Of a stretch of DNA of 64,000 nt, positions 44,293 to 57,800 are shown piece by piece; within the stretch, counting starts at the first letter, position 1, and each line of letters opens with the position of its first letter. Source of the stretch: Hydrangea macrophylla. Lineage: Eukaryota; Streptophyta; Magnoliopsida; Cornales; Hydrangeaceae. The notes under the pieces are model-generated. The model saw only the letters and a program-made list of their open reading frames with translations. It made no database searches and was not told where the DNA came from. Both the position numbers and the translations under genes were made by a program. The stretch is from the NCBI GenBank assembly GCA_033977485.1, contig CM066982.1, positions 33,706,218 through 33,770,217 on the forward strand, in the 5' to 3' direction.

Positions 44293-44681
44293 AATATAAA
44301 ATAGAGGTAGAGATGGAGGTAGAAGGGGAGAAGATATGTGATTTGGGATTTCTATTTCAGTCGAATGTCGGGACTGACCTACATACAGTGGCTTGTAAAT
44401 GGGAGAATTTTGGATAGAGAAAGAGAGGCGGTGGTGGAAAGGTTGAATTTCTCCAAAATTCAAAATTTTGTATTTACCCCCTCACAAGTGGCACGGGTGA
44501 CTAGTTATGTATATTTTTTTTTAACCAAAGTTGAATTTTGGACCACATTAACTCAAAAAAATAATTTAAAGGATTAAATTGATGCAATCAAAATATCAAC
44601 TACTACACTGACATAAGGGGCAAATTACAAAGGTATAGAATATAATTAATCCATTAGAGTATGTTGGTAGTCTTTGTATAG
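44007..44681. other. Intergenic, with (GA)n microsatellite
   Basis: No gene. (GA)n at ~44252-44290. AT-rich elsewhere. Confidence 0.5.
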
Positions 44682-44763
44682 GCTTGTGACAAGCAAGGGT
44701 ATTTGTAAAATACACCTACGCTATAATATGAAAATGTAACGATTTAGTTTATAATTCCATAAA

Positions 44764-44968
44764 GAGAGCATTTTTGCTCACCCAAAAAATGGTACACTAA
44801 TGCTGACCCAAGCATCCCATTGGCCAATGCAGTGGGACCCAGGATTAAACAACATTAAACTAATGTTGTTAAACTAATGTTGTTTAATCCTGGGTCCCAC
44901 TGCATTGGCCAATGGGATGCTTGGGTGAGCATTGGTGTACCATATTTTGGGTGAGGAAAAGTATTTTC
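44764..44968. mobile_element. Mutator-type MITE (family 1), second copy
   Basis: 205 bp. The arms match 20699-20913 (GCTCACCC, CAAGCATCCCATTGGCCAAT, CAGTGGGACCCAGG). 9-bp TSD TTCCATAAA / TTCCCTAAA (one mismatch) at 44755-44763 and 44969-44977. Confidence 0.9.
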
Positions 44969-45152
44969 TTCCCTAAATTACTTACATTTGAGTTACAATA
45001 CGTAGTTTAATACAATGAGATGATTCCATGACGAACTGTGTTGTATTAGATGTCTTTCTGTGCAGATATGATGTGTTGTTATGAGCATGAATGATTTACA
45101 AAAAAAGGGTAGAGTCAAAGTGCGATGAGAACATTTCAAATTAAGAAGATGG

Positions 45153-45265
45153 GTTCGAGCTATCGAATACTGTCCAAGTGATCGAGTGTTTGAGCGATCG
45201 AAGTATTGTCAAGCGCTTGAATAAATTGAAGTTCAATCGATTGAATATAGGTCGATTGATCGAAC
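45153..45265. promoter_or_regulatory. Diverged palindrome array upstream of the solo-LTR TATA box
   Basis: Five to six degenerate units (TTCGAGCTATCGAA, TTGAGCGATCGAAG, TTCAATCGATTGAA, GGTCGATTGATCGAAC), ~70 bp before CTCTATAAATAC. Confidence 0.65.
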
Positions 45266-45760
45266 ATGACTTTACCAGAATTTTGCAAGAACGCAGCAGA
45301 GATGTATTATTGCCAACCCTAGCTAGGTTTCTCTATAAATACAAGTTGTAAACACATTGTAAAGGACGCCCACTTTTATTTTATCAGTTTTTCATAGAGA
45401 GAAAGTGTTTCCTTTGATTTTTGTAGGTTTCCATTGCTTTGATATTGGATTGGTTTGGATTTTCAGCAAGTTTAATACTAGTTCAACATTCCACGTGCAC
45501 TATTGTAATTCTTTTATTCTGTTTTTAGTTTCCAGTAGCTTCAAACTAATCAGACGTAGCTTTGCATGTTAGTTTCTCCTTAAAGCATAGTTTTATATAG
45601 TTTTATGTTAAAAACACAACCAAACACAGCCTTAAACATGTTCAATGTTAAAAGCCAATTTTTTGCACTTAAAAAACAATGTCTGAGTAGTTCCATAGTT
45701 GGGAGATCATGATGAAATAGTGATCTCCAGCCTCTGCCATGCACTGTAGAGAAATCCTGA

Positions 45761-45882
45761 GTTCAATCGATTAAAGTCCATTCGATCCATTGAACTAGGG
45801 ACATAGTCAAGAGATCAAAGACATTTCGATCGATTAAAAGATGATATAGTTAGATCGATCGAGAGTGCTTCGATCGATCGAA
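45761..45882. promoter_or_regulatory. Palindrome array downstream of the solo-LTR TATA box
   Basis: TTCAATCGATTAAA, TTCGATCGATTAAA, TTAGATCGATCGAG and TTCGATCGATCGAA within 120 bp, ~430 bp past the TATA box. This is the same position as 5336-5457 in the related element. Confidence 0.75.
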
Positions 45883-46211
45883 CATGTAAAGTCTTGAGAT
45901 GATCCTTTTTAGTAGTCCATGACTTTATATATATTTTTGAGACATGCTATCAAATTGTACTGATAAGCACAGTTTGTCAAAACAATTTCTAAATTTTAAG
46001 CCTTAAGGCCTTTTTCTTCAATGACTTTTGCAAACCACCTTTAATGCTAACATCATTGAGGGTGCGGACTAAACCATTGTTTTAAAACCGTTTTCCAAGA
46101 ATTTTAAATCACTATGATGATGTAGTCTCGACCATAAAAGGACTATTGAATCTTTATCTCTAGAAAAATGTGGAATACTATAGAGGGAAGACCTCTATAG
46201 AACGTTAATGA

Positions 46212-47739
46212 TGTTGGGTTTGTGCCCTCAAACCATTACTTTATATATGAGACAATGACATTTTAATATATGGATATCAGCTTTACATTTAGTTATACAT
46301 GTTTCTTTCATGAGATGATTGTTATTCTTAAGTATCATAGTAAGTAGTTCATGTATGTATGAGATACATACAAGTGAGATACGAATTACTATTCTTTGTT
46401 ACTTAGAATGTGTCACAGTGGATGATGAGACTGGATATCTCATCAGGTTTACACTGTAGCATGATTAACTACCATTGGATGGAGTGATTAATCTCAATCA
46501 CTAGAGTTTAACTCTTAGTTAACATGCTAGTGCTTATAGTGCATTGACAGACCTGAGCTTTCCTATTGACACTCAAGACTGCCAATCAGTCGATAGGAAC
46601 TCATAACTTGTATAAGGTACGTGTTCTTAATCTTGAGACAATTATGAACACAGACTGTGGATATGGCTGCTTTGACTTACCAATCAGTGAGGTCTATAGA
46701 AGATCAACACCTGGGTATCTTGGGTATGTCATATTCATAGGGTTGTGAACATATATTGTCAAGACAGAATCTACCCTCTGTTTCAGAGTAAGCATTCCCT
46801 TGAGAATGTCACCAAGTCGATTACTGAGTACTGCAGTCTTGTTGATAAGAGTTATCAACATATTTGGTAATCATGAGAGGTGAATGGGACTCAATGAATA
46901 CATGAAGTAATCATGATTCAGGTTGACAGTAACAGTTATCCGACTACCTGAATATGATTACGAATGCTGAAGGTAAAGGGACATTAGTACAACATACAAG
47001 TCTAGTTATCGCTTTGGATATGTTCTTTTGCGTTGGAGTTCAGTTATCGTTTTATAGTGGAGTAAACGTTAACTGAACAGTTAGTTAGTTTGCTGATCAA
47101 AGAGTTTGGTCACGATAATTAACAAACTGGTCTGAGCCAACAATAAAGAGCCTAGGAGGTCCCACTCTTAGCTCCGCCAGGATACTTGGAAAGACACATG
47201 AGAAAGTTGTCAAGACAAGTTCGATCGATTGAAGTATGTTCGATCGATTGAAGTATGTTCGATCGATTGAAGTCTTAGCAGTCTCGATCGACCGAGAATG
47301 GTTCGATCGATCGAAGGCTCGATCGATCGAAGATCTTCGATCGCTCGAAGTCTAGGTCGATTCTGGAAATCTATAAATAGGGCAGCTGCGTTATGGAAAA
47401 GTTAGTTCGTCGTTTTAGAACGTCAGAATCTGCATAAACTATTTTTAGAGCCCCAAACCTTCTTTTTCCTCTCTATTAGAGATCCCACCATCTCTAGTCT
47501 CTCCGGGAAGCATCCGCAGGAGACATAAGGGTAAAGACAACCTAGTGGAGGCTATTGCATCACCAAGGAAGAAGAAGAAAATCAGAATTGGGTTCAAAAC
47601 ACTAAGGTATAACTCTTGTCCCCTCTTGTGCGCATCTATGGAATTAACGAGTAGTATATCCTGGGCTACCATTAAGTTTTTATAACTTGACTTTTCCGCT
47701 ACGCGTTTAAACTTTTAACTTAAACCAGTTTTTCCATCA
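46212..47739 (+). repeat. E2 5' LTR
   Basis: 1528 bp, TGTTGGGTTTGTGCCCTC...TTTTTCCATCA. Seven palindromes at 47219-47350, TATA box CTATAAATAG at 47371-47380. Confidence 0.93.
47219..47380 (+). promoter_or_regulatory. E2 LTR palindrome array plus TATA box
   Basis: Seven units: three TTCGATCGATTGAA, one CTCGATCGACCGAG, one TTCGATCGATCGAA, one CTCGATCGATCGAA and one TTCGATCGCTCGAA. The TATA box is ~20 bp downstream. The 3' LTR keeps only three units (63114-63172). Confidence 0.88.
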
Positions 47740-49468
47740 ATTGGTATCAGAGCCACGCTCGTTTGGATCTATAGATGCGCTTTTCGAACACTATTTTGAT
47801 TGGCATGTTGATTTTAAAACTGTTTTCGAAACTGTATCGTCATAGATCTATTTCTGCAGTGTCATCGCAGCAGAGTACAAATCTGTGATTGCATAGGATG
47901 CAAGGCGGGTTCGATCGATCGAATATGTTTCGATCGATCGAACATCCTCTGTACTCGAGCGATCGAACAGTCTTCGATCGATCGAACATCGATCGAAACC
48001 TTCTGGTGTTCGATCGATCGAATGAAGTTAGATCGATCGAGACAGATTCTTTGTCAGGCTCTCTGTTTCACAGTTTTAAGGAGTTTTGAAATTAAAAGCT
48101 TTATTTTTAAAGTATTATGCAAATTTTTAAAATCATTCTGTGAACAGAAAGTTCAAGCGATTGAACAGAGTTCAATCGATCGAAGGTTCGAGCGATCGAA
48201 CGGTCTTCGATCGATCGAATAGTGACAGAGAAGAAAGATGATGTTTTAAGTTCTAATTCAGTGCGTAAAGGGTTTATACACTGTGTGAATCAATTGGGGG
48301 TTCTAATAGTTAGATATATTTGTTATATATGTGTGGATGCATGTACGACTAACCCTTTTGCAGCAAGTTTAGTTGCTATCTCCCATGGCACCAAGATCTA
48401 TTTAAATTTTGGTATTTCAATGTTTTGAGATTGGTGTATATCATGTTTATTATTGTTTTGTTTTAAGGCATATGTAAAGGGCGCTGCGATTTCAATCCTA
48501 CGAAAAGAAAAGTCGCACCGGTTTCCCTAGCCTTTTCATTTTATTGTTACTGTTGCATTTTCTATTTCTAGATAAATTGTAAGCTTCGAAAGAAGCATAG
48601 GACCAATGTAATAGAATTAGAAAATCCATAAAGAAGGAAGAGCAAGCCGTTGTCCATGAAGATGGAGCTGGAGGCGACCAAACCAAGAGGAGGTTCTATG
48701 GAGATAGAGCCATGGGAGATAGAGGCACCGTTTGGATGTCTTTATTTTCATTTTAGTTTTTTATTTTATGTGCTTGTTTTGTCATTGGCATTTAATTATA
48801 TTGTTACTACTTACATGCACGTAAAACAAGTTTTCTAAAATAAAATTCAAAAACCATTTTTAACGCATTAATAAACATTGGATGTTTATGGGTAATGTAT
48901 AAAAACAATTTTTTCTTTAAAAGCAAAATCCTTAATTTACCAAATCTAGTGGGAGAGGGTCTTATTTATTGACACCCACGATCTTCCATTAACGGTTCAC
49001 TGTAAGATGAGTAGTGCATTCTGTGTCACCTCGCTAGGGGTGATCATTCCATACGGAGGGTGCATTACTCATTGGTTACTAGATGTGAACTTCTTTTGAT
49101 AGGATCAATCAGACGTGTTAGAGGGTGACCACCACACGGAGGCGCTGCTTGAGACGGTTGTGATTGGATCTTAGTTAATGGTACACACTAGCTAAGCTAT
49201 GGATAAGGGATCCCACACAGGACATTATTCAGAAACTTAGAGATCAAAAGGGATCGGGAGTCATAACTTGTTTTGCAAGAGTTGCATAGAGGACAAGTCT
49301 TGATTAATCGAAAAATCGAAAATTGACCATCACACGGAGGCTTTCTTCTTTTGTTTTGATATTCTGGCGATTTTGTTTTAAAATAAGAGTTTTAAGGATT
49401 CTTTTATTTCAAACTGTCAAATCTGATATTCATATTTATTTTATCTTTTGATTTTACAGTAAATCATA
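47740..49468 (+). other. E2 primer-binding site and 1.7-kb leader
   Basis: Starts with the tRNA-Met type primer site (ATTGGTATCAGAGCCAC, 47740-47756). No domain-bearing ORF. Two further palindrome arrays, at 47910-48041 (about seven units) and 48151-48220 (four units), lie in transcribed RNA. The same leader, inverted, is at 58857-60487 in E1, with the same arrays at 60018-60092 and 60198-60320. Such a long leader suggests packaging or translation signals. Confidence 0.75.
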
Positions 49469-52400
49469 ATGTCTGGATCTACATTTAGTCCACTTGCCAC
49501 CATTCTCACTCAAAACAAGTTAACTGAAAATAACTACACTGAATGGAAACGAAACCTTGACATTGTATTAACTGCGGAGGATCACATATATGTCCTCACC
49601 ACCCCATGCCCCAAAGAACCCGCGGCAAATGCTTCGGCAGCTGCCAGACGCGAGTTTGACAAATGGAAGAAGTCGAATGGAATGGCTCATTGCTATATTC
49701 TGGCCTCAATAGCTGGTGTGTTGCAACACCAATTCCAATCGAATGATTCTGCCAGTGACATTATCACATCCCTGAAAAAGATGTTCGGGGAGCATGGCAG
49801 GCCTGCTAGACAGGTAGCCATGCAAAAGATAATGAGTGCAAAGATGTCGGAAGGGACTCCAGTCAAGGAACATGTTTTAAAAATGATTGGTTATTTAAAC
49901 GAGCTGGAGACCCTAGGTGCCAACATCGATGCACAGACCCAAGTTGATATGATCCTCAATTCGTTGTCGCCTTCATTCGCTCAATTTAAACTTAACTATA
50001 ATATGAATCAAATGAATTTTTCAATGAGCGAATTGATGAGTTCTCTTTTGGCAGCAAAAGGGGTGATCAAACCTGGGGTCAACGTCTTGAACGTTGAGAA
50101 AAGCACTTCCTCTTCCCGATCAACACCGAAAGGAAAGAAAGGGAAGAAGAAGGCTGGCACTGGTGGTCCAAGTGTTGGACCGGTCCCTAAGATTGCAAAA
50201 TCTAAGGGAAAAGGTAAGGGCAAAGGGAAGGTGGGTGGCCAAGGCAAAGGAAAGTGTTTCCAATGCGGTGAGAAGGGCCACTGTAAGAGGAACTGTCCAG
50301 AATTCTTAGCTACAAGAGTTCAAGGTATGATTGAATCACATGTGATTGAAGTAAGTTTTATTACGGATACTTCAAACACTTGGTGCATTGATTCTGGTGC
50401 GACTAACCATATCTGTAATTCATTGCAGGGGTTAAGATCAACCAGGAAGTGCAGTGATGGGAAAATCATACTTACTCTAGGTTCTAGTGCGACCGTTTCT
50501 GCGGTTGCTATAGGAGTCGTAGTTTTAGAATTTCTAGACAATAAAGTTTTGATTTTATCAGATGTACTTTACGTCCCTTCAATGAGACATAATTTAATTT
50601 CAGTTTCTAATTTATCGAATAATGGTTATTCTTTTCATTTTGGAACTGAAGTTGTTATTAAAATAAATAGTTCTTTTATATGTTCTGGTGTTAAATCAAA
50701 TGGTTTGTATGTGATCACTCCCAATATTTGTAAAGATTCTTGCTTGGAACTTAATAACTCAATGGTAACTATACCATCTAAAAGAAAAGAACATTCCACT
50801 AATCCAACAAGGTTTTGGCATATGAGGCTTGGCCATATCAATCTAAATAGGATTGGCAGACTAGTCAAAGAAGGGGTCTTAGGCGATTTGGTTCTCGAAC
50901 CAATGGAAGTCTGCGAGTCTTGTTTAGAGGGTAAGATGACCAAAAGGCCCTTTCCTGCAAAGGGCAATAGAACCAATACATTGTTGGAATTAGTTCATAC
51001 TGATGTGTGTGGACCAATAAATATTAGAGCAAGGGGTGGTTATGAGTATTTCATAACATTTACTGATGACCACTCTAGGTATGGATATGTGTACCTAATG
51101 CAGCACAAGTCTGAAGCCTTTGAAAAGTTCAAAGAGTTTAGGGCTGAAGTGGAGAAACAATTGGGCTCACATATCAAGGCCATTCGATCTGATCGAGGTG
51201 GCGAGTACCTCTCTAATGAGTTTATTGATCACCTCGTATAGAATGGGATTTTGTCACAGTTGACTGCACCTGGCATACCTCAGCAGAATGGTGTAGCGGA
51301 GAGAAGGAACCAGACTCTTTTAGACATGACTAGGTCAATGATGAGTTATTCAGAGTTGCCATTATTCCTTTGGGGTTATGCTTTGGAAACCGCTGCATAC
51401 ATACTAAATCTAGTACCAAGCAAATCTATTCCCAGGACACCACGGGAGATGTGGATTGGGCGCAAGCCTTCTTTGCAACATCTCCGGATATGGGGGTGTC
51501 CGGCACATGTGCTGAAAGGAAAGATGAGCAAGTTGGATTCTAGATCAGAAGTATGTTATTTTGTAGGGTATCCAAAGGGTACTTATGGATGGTATTTTTA
51601 TGATCCAAGAGAACAGAAAGTGTTTGTTAGTACAAATGCCGTTTTCTTAGAGGATGATTATATCATGAACCATAAACCTAAGGGAAGGATAGATCTGAGA
51701 GAAATCGAAGGAGAGCCCTCAGTCCAACCCGCAGTTAATAACGATGTAAATCAAGAAAATACCACTTCTTCACCCATTTCTGCACTGGTACCTCATCGTA
51801 GTGGGAGGATTATCAGCCAGCCTGATAGATACATGTTCTTAGGAGAAGTTTTTGAAGCTGTCTCCATAGAATCTGAATCTGATCCTGCCACATAGGAAGA
51901 GGCAATGGCTGATGTTGATTCAGATCATTGGGTTAAAGCTATGAAGGCTGAATTAGAATCTATGGCTTCTAATCAAGTCTGGGATCTTGTTGAACTTCCA
52001 GCCAATATTAAACCCATTGGTTGTAAGTGGGTCTACAAGAGAAAAAGAGCATCTGATGAAAAGGTTGAGACCTATAAGGCTAGGCTTTTAGTGAAAGGTT
52101 ATACTCAGAGGGAGGGCATTGACTATGAGGAAACCTTCTCGCCGGTGGCCATGCTCAAGTCCATCAGGATACTCCTATCCATTGTTGCATGCCTAGATTA
52201 TGGGATCTGGCAGATGGACGTCAAGACTACATTCTTCAATGGCAATTTTGAGGAGGACATCTATATGCAACAACCAGAAGGGTTCATAGCTGGTCGGAAA
52301 AGTAACTTGGTATGCAAGTTGCAAAAGTCCATTTCTGGGCTTAAGTAGGCATCCAGGAGTTGGAACATCCGATTTGACCAAGCGATCAAGTCGTTTGGTT

Positions 52401-53330
52401 TCATACAGAATCTGGATGAACCTTGTGTATACAAGAAGTGTGAAGGAAAACGGTGGCTTTTTTTGTGCTTTACGTTAACGACATTCTACTCATTGGAAAT
52501 GATGTAGCGGCATTGTCAACGGTCAAGGTTTGGCTAGCTAGTACTTTTGATATGAAGGATCTAGGAGAGGCGAGCTATATTCTAGGGATAAAGCTCTTTC
52601 GGGATCGCAAGCGAAAGATAATGGGATTATATCAAGCTGGTTATATCGATAAAGTGTTAACTAGGTTTTCAATGGATAATTCGAAGAAAGGTTTGTTACC
52701 TTTCAGGCATGGTTTAGCGTTCTCCAAGGACCAGTGTCCTAAAACACAGGAGGAGAGGAATCGCATGGCAGGAATTCCATATGCTTCGGCAGTTGGAAGT
52801 CTCATGTATGCGATGTTTTGCACTAGACCAGATATCTGTTTTGCCGTTGGCATGGTTAGCAGATATCAATCGAATCCAGGTCCAGAGCACTGGACAACCG
52901 TTAAGCACATTCTTAAGTACTTGAGAAAGACTAAAGATTACATGCTTATGTACGGCGGTAGTGAGTTAATTCCAGTAGGATATACTGACTAGGACTTTAT
53001 GTCAGATAAAGATTCGAGGAAGTCAACATCCAGACATCTCTTTACCTTGGGAGGTGGTGTTGTTAGTTGGAGGAGCATTAAGCAGAAATGCATTGTAGAC
53101 TCAACTACAGAAGCTGAGTATGTGGCTGCTTGTGAAGCCGCAAAGGAAGCTGTTTGGCTCAAGAAGTTCCTTATGGAGCTCGAGGTGGTACCAGCGTCAT
53201 TGTCACCTATTACGCTTTACTGTGATAATAGTGGGGCAGTGGGTCAGTCCAAGGAGCCAAGGAGCCATGGGAAGGGAAAGCACGTAGAGCGGAAATATCA
53301 TCTTATCTGAGATATTGTTCAACGTGGAGA
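49469..53330 (+). pseudogene. E2 gag-pol polyprotein (five stops, one frameshift)
   Basis: Copia polyprotein starting MSGSTFSPLATIL. Gag with UBN2 domain, K/G-rich linker and CCHC knuckle ([14 protein letters not shown] near 50253). Protease [12 protein letters not shown] near 50380. Pre-integrase [13 protein letters not shown] and CESC. Integrase with [20 protein letters not shown] and [13 protein letters not shown] with [20 protein letters not shown] and LYVNDILLIGN (D to N in the catalytic YVDD). RNase H with [13 protein letters not shown] and CDNSGAVGQS. Stops at 51239 (CAG to TAG by comparison with E1), 51893, 52346, 52990 and 53308, and a 1-bp deletion near 52450. E1 inserts after the RGDV codons at 53337, and the last codons lie at 61981-62106. 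Confidence 0.94.
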
Positions 53331-53336
53331 TGTGAC

Positions 53337-54852
53337 TGTTGGAAAAACAGGTTTAAATGGAAAGTTTAAACGCGCAGCGGAAAAATCAAGTTATGAAACT
53401 TTATTGGCATGCCCGGATCTACTACTCGTCAATTCTACAGATGCGCACAAGAGGGGACACGAGTTATACCTTAATGTCTTGAACCCAATTCTGATCTTCA
53501 ACTTCCAGCAGCCTCCACTAGATGATCTTCACCCTTATGACTCCTGCGGATGCCTGCCAGAAAGACTAGGGTTGGTGGGAACCCTAATGGAGAGGATAGA
53601 GAAGGTTTTGGGACTCCAAAACAGTTTCTGCAGCTTCTGACGTTCAAAACGACGAACAACTTTTTCCAGAACGCAGCTGCCCTATTTATAGATTCCCAGA
53701 ACCGACCTAGACTTCGAGCGATCGAAGTGCATTCGATCGATCGAACATTCGATCGATCGAACCATCTTCGATCGATTGAAGTCTGCATCTTCGATCGATC
53801 GAACCTGCAGACTTCAATCGATCGAGATATCTTCGATCGATCGAACCTGTCTGGACATCATCCTCAAGCATCTTTCCAAGCATCCTGGCGGAGCTAAGAG
53901 TGGGACCTCCTAGGCTCTTTATTGTTGGCTCAGACCAGTTTATTAATTACCATGACCAAACTCTTTGATCAGCAAACTAACCAACTGGTCAGTTAACGTT
54001 TACTCCACTATAAAACGATAACTGAACTCCAACGCAAAAGAACATATCCGAAGCGATAACTAGACTTGTATGTTGTACTAATGTCCCTCTACCGTCAGCA
54101 TTCGTAATCATATTCAGGTAGTCGGATAACTGTTACTGTCAACCTGAATCATGATTACTTCTTGTATTCCTTGAGTCCCATTCACTACTCATGATTACCA
54201 AACATGTTGATAACTCTTATCAACAAGACTGCAGTACTCAGTAATCGACATGGTGACATTCTCAAGGGAATGCTTACTCTGAAACAGAGGGTAGATTCTA
54301 TCTTGACAATATATGTTCACAACCCTATGAATATGACATACCCAAGATACCCAGGTGTTGATCTTTTATAGACCTCACTGATTGGTAAGTCAAAGCAGCC
54401 ATATCCACAGTCTGTGTTCATAATCGTCTCAAGATTGAGAACACATACCTTATACAAGTTATGAGTTCCTATTGACTGTTGACAGCATTGAGCGTCAATA
54501 GGAAACTCAGGTCCGTCAATGCACTATAAGCACTAGCATATTAACCAAGAGTCACACTCTAGTGATTGAGATTTATCACTCCATCCAATGGTAGTTAATG
54601 ATGCTACAGTGTATACCTGATGAGATATCCAGCCTCATCATCCACTGTGACAAGCTTTAAGTATCAAAGAATAGTAATTCGTATCTCATTGTATGTATCT
54701 CATACACACACGAAATACTTACTATGATACTTATGGATTAAACAATCATCTCATGAAAGAAACATACATAATGAAATGTAAAGCTGATATCCATATATTA
54801 AAAAGTCAATGTCTAATACATAAAGTAATGGTTTGAGGGCACAAACCCAACA
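53337..54852 (-). repeat. E1 3' LTR
   Basis: 1516 bp. In the minus sense TGTTGGGTTTGTGCCCTC...TTTTTCCAACA. Palindrome array 53713-53846 with seven units; TATA box (minus) at 53682-53691. Confidence 0.95.
53682..53846 (-). promoter_or_regulatory. E1 3' LTR palindrome array and TATA box
   Basis: Seven units upstream (minus strand) of CTATAAATAGGG. One unit plus spacer (23 bp) found here is missing from the 5' LTR. Confidence 0.88.
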
Positions 54853-54867
54853 AACTCCCACTTGCAC

Positions 54868-57800
54868 TCATAACCATTCAGAACTACATCTAAGACCTAG
54901 ACTATCTAGATGACGATCAAAGACCTTCTGTGGTAAGGCCTTTGTAAATGGATCAGCAAGATTGTCAGCGGTGGCAATCTTGGTGACAGTCACATCTCCA
55001 CGTTGAACTATATCTCGGATTAGGTGATATTTCCGCTCTACGTGCTTTCCCTTTCCGTGGTTCCTTGGCTCCTTGGACTGAGCCACTGCCCCACTATTAT
55101 CACAATAAAGCGTAATAGGCGACAGCGACGCTGGTACCACCTCGAGTTCCATAAGGAACTTCTTGAGCCAAACAGCTTCCTTTGCGGCTTCACAAGCAGC
55201 CACATACCCAGCTTCTGTAGTTGAGTCTGCAATGCATTTCTGCTTAATGCTCCTCCAACTGACAGCACCACCTCCCAAGGTAAAGAGATGACCGGACGTC
55301 GACTTCCTCGAATCTTTATCTGACATAAAGTCCGAGTCAGTGTATCCCACTGGAATTAACTCACTACCACCGTACATAAGCATGTAATCTTTAGTTCTTC
55401 TCAAGTACTTAAGAATGTGCTTAACGGCTGTCCAGTGCTCTGGACCTGGATTCGACTGATATCTGCTAACCATGCCAATGGCAAAGCAGATATCTGGTCT
55501 AGTGCATAACATCGCATACATGAGACTTCCCACTGCAGAAGCATAGGGAACTCCTGTCATGCGATTCCTCTCCTCCTGTGTCTTTGGACACTGGTCCTTG
55601 GAGAACGCTAAACCATGCCTGAAAGGTAACAAACCTTTCTTCGAATTATCCATTGAAAACCTAGTTAGCACCTTATCGATATAACCAGCTTGAGATAATC
55701 CCATTATCTTTCGCTTGCGATCCCGAAAGAGCTTTATCCCAAGAATATAGCTCGCCTCTCCTAGATCCTTCATATCGAAAGTACTAGCTAGCCAAACCTT
55801 GACCGTTGACAATGCTGCTACATCATTTCCAATGAGTAGAATGTCGTCAACATAAAGCACAAGAAAAGCCACCACTTTTCCTTCACTCTTCTTGTATACA
55901 CAAGGTTCATCCAGATTCTGTATGAAACCAAACGATTTGACCGCTTGGTCAAATCGTATGTTCCAACTTCTGGATGCCTGCTTAAGCCCATAAATGGACT
56001 TTTGCAACTTGCATACCAAGTTACCTTTCCGACCAGCTATGAACCCTTCTGGTTGTTGCATATAGATGTCCTCCTCAAGATTGCCATTCAAGAATGCAGT
56101 CTTGACGTCCATCTGCCAAATCTCAAAATCTAGGCATGCAGCAACGGATAAGAGTATTCTGATGGACTTGAGCATGGCCACCGGCGAGAAGGTTTCCTCA
56201 TAGTCAATGCCCTCCCTCTGAGTATAACCTTTCGCAACAAGCCTTGCCTTAAAGGTCTCAACCTTTCCATCAGATCCTCTTTTCCTCTTGTAGACCCATT
56301 TACAGCCAATGGGTTTAATATTGGCTGGAAGTTCTACAAGATCCCAGACCTGATTAGAATCCATAGATTCCAATTCAGCCTTCATAGCTTTAACCCAATG
56401 AACTGAATCAACATCAGCCATTGCCTCTTCGTATGTGGTAGGATCAGATTCAGATTCTATGGAGACAGCTTCAAAAACTTCTCCTAAGAACATGTATCTA
56501 TCAGGCTGGCTGATAATCCTTCCACTACGATGAGGTACTGGTGCGGAAATAGGTGAAGAAGTGGTGTTTTCCTGATTTACATCGTTATTAACTACGGGTT
56601 GGACTGAGGGCTCTCCTTCTATCTCTCTAAGATCTATCCTTCCCTTAGGTTTATGGTTCATGATATAATCATCCTCCAAGAAAATAGCATTCGTACTGAC
56701 GAACACCTTCTGTTCTCTTGGATCATAAAAATACCATCCATAAGTACCCTTTGGATACCCCACGAAGTAACATACTTCCGATCTAGAATCCAACTTGCTC
56801 ATCTTTCCTTTTAGCACATGTGCCGGACATCCCCATATCCGGAGATGTTGCAAAGAAGGCTTGCGCCCAATCCACATCTCTCGTGGTGTCCTGGGAACAG
56901 ATTTGCTTGGTACTAGATTTAGTATGTAAGCAGCGGTTTCCAAAGCATAACCCCAAAGAAATAAAGGTAACTCAGAATAACTCATCATTGACCTAGTCAT
57001 GTCTAAAAGAGTCCGATTCCTTCTCTCCGCTACACCGTTTTGCTGAGGCGTACCAGGTGCAGTCAACTGTGACAGAATCCCATTCTGTACGAGGTGATCA
57101 ATAAATTCATTAGAGAGATACTCGCCACCTCGATCAGATCGAATGGCCTTGATATGTGTGCCCAATTGCTTCTTCACTTCAGCCCTAAACTCTTTGAACT
57201 TTTCAAAGGCTTCAGACTTGTGCTGCATTAGGTACACATATCCATACCTAGAGTGGTCATCAATAAATGTTATGAAATACTCATAACCACCCCTTGCTCT
57301 AATATTTATTGGTCCACACACATCAGTATGAACTAATTCCAACAATGCATTGGTTCTATTGCCCTTTGCAGGAAAGGGCCTTTTGGTCATCTTACCCTCT
57401 AAACAAGACTCGCAGACTTCTATTGGTTCGAGAACCAAATCGCCTAAGACCCCTTCTTTGACTAGTCTGCCAATCCTATTTAGATTGATATGACCAAGCC
57501 TCATAGGCCAAAGCCTTGTTGGATTAGTGGAAGATCTCTTTCTTTTAGATGGTACAGTTACCACTGAGTTATTAAGTTCCATACAAGAATCTTTAGAAAT
57601 ATTGGGAGTAATCACATACAAACCATTTGATTTAACACCAGAACATATAAAAGAACTATTTCTTTTAATCACAACTTCAGTTCCAAAATTAAAAGAATAA
57701 CCATTATTCGATAAATTAGAAACTGAAATTAAATTACGTCTCATTGAAGGGACGTAAAGTACATCTGATAAAATCAAAACTTTATTGTCTAGAAATTCTA

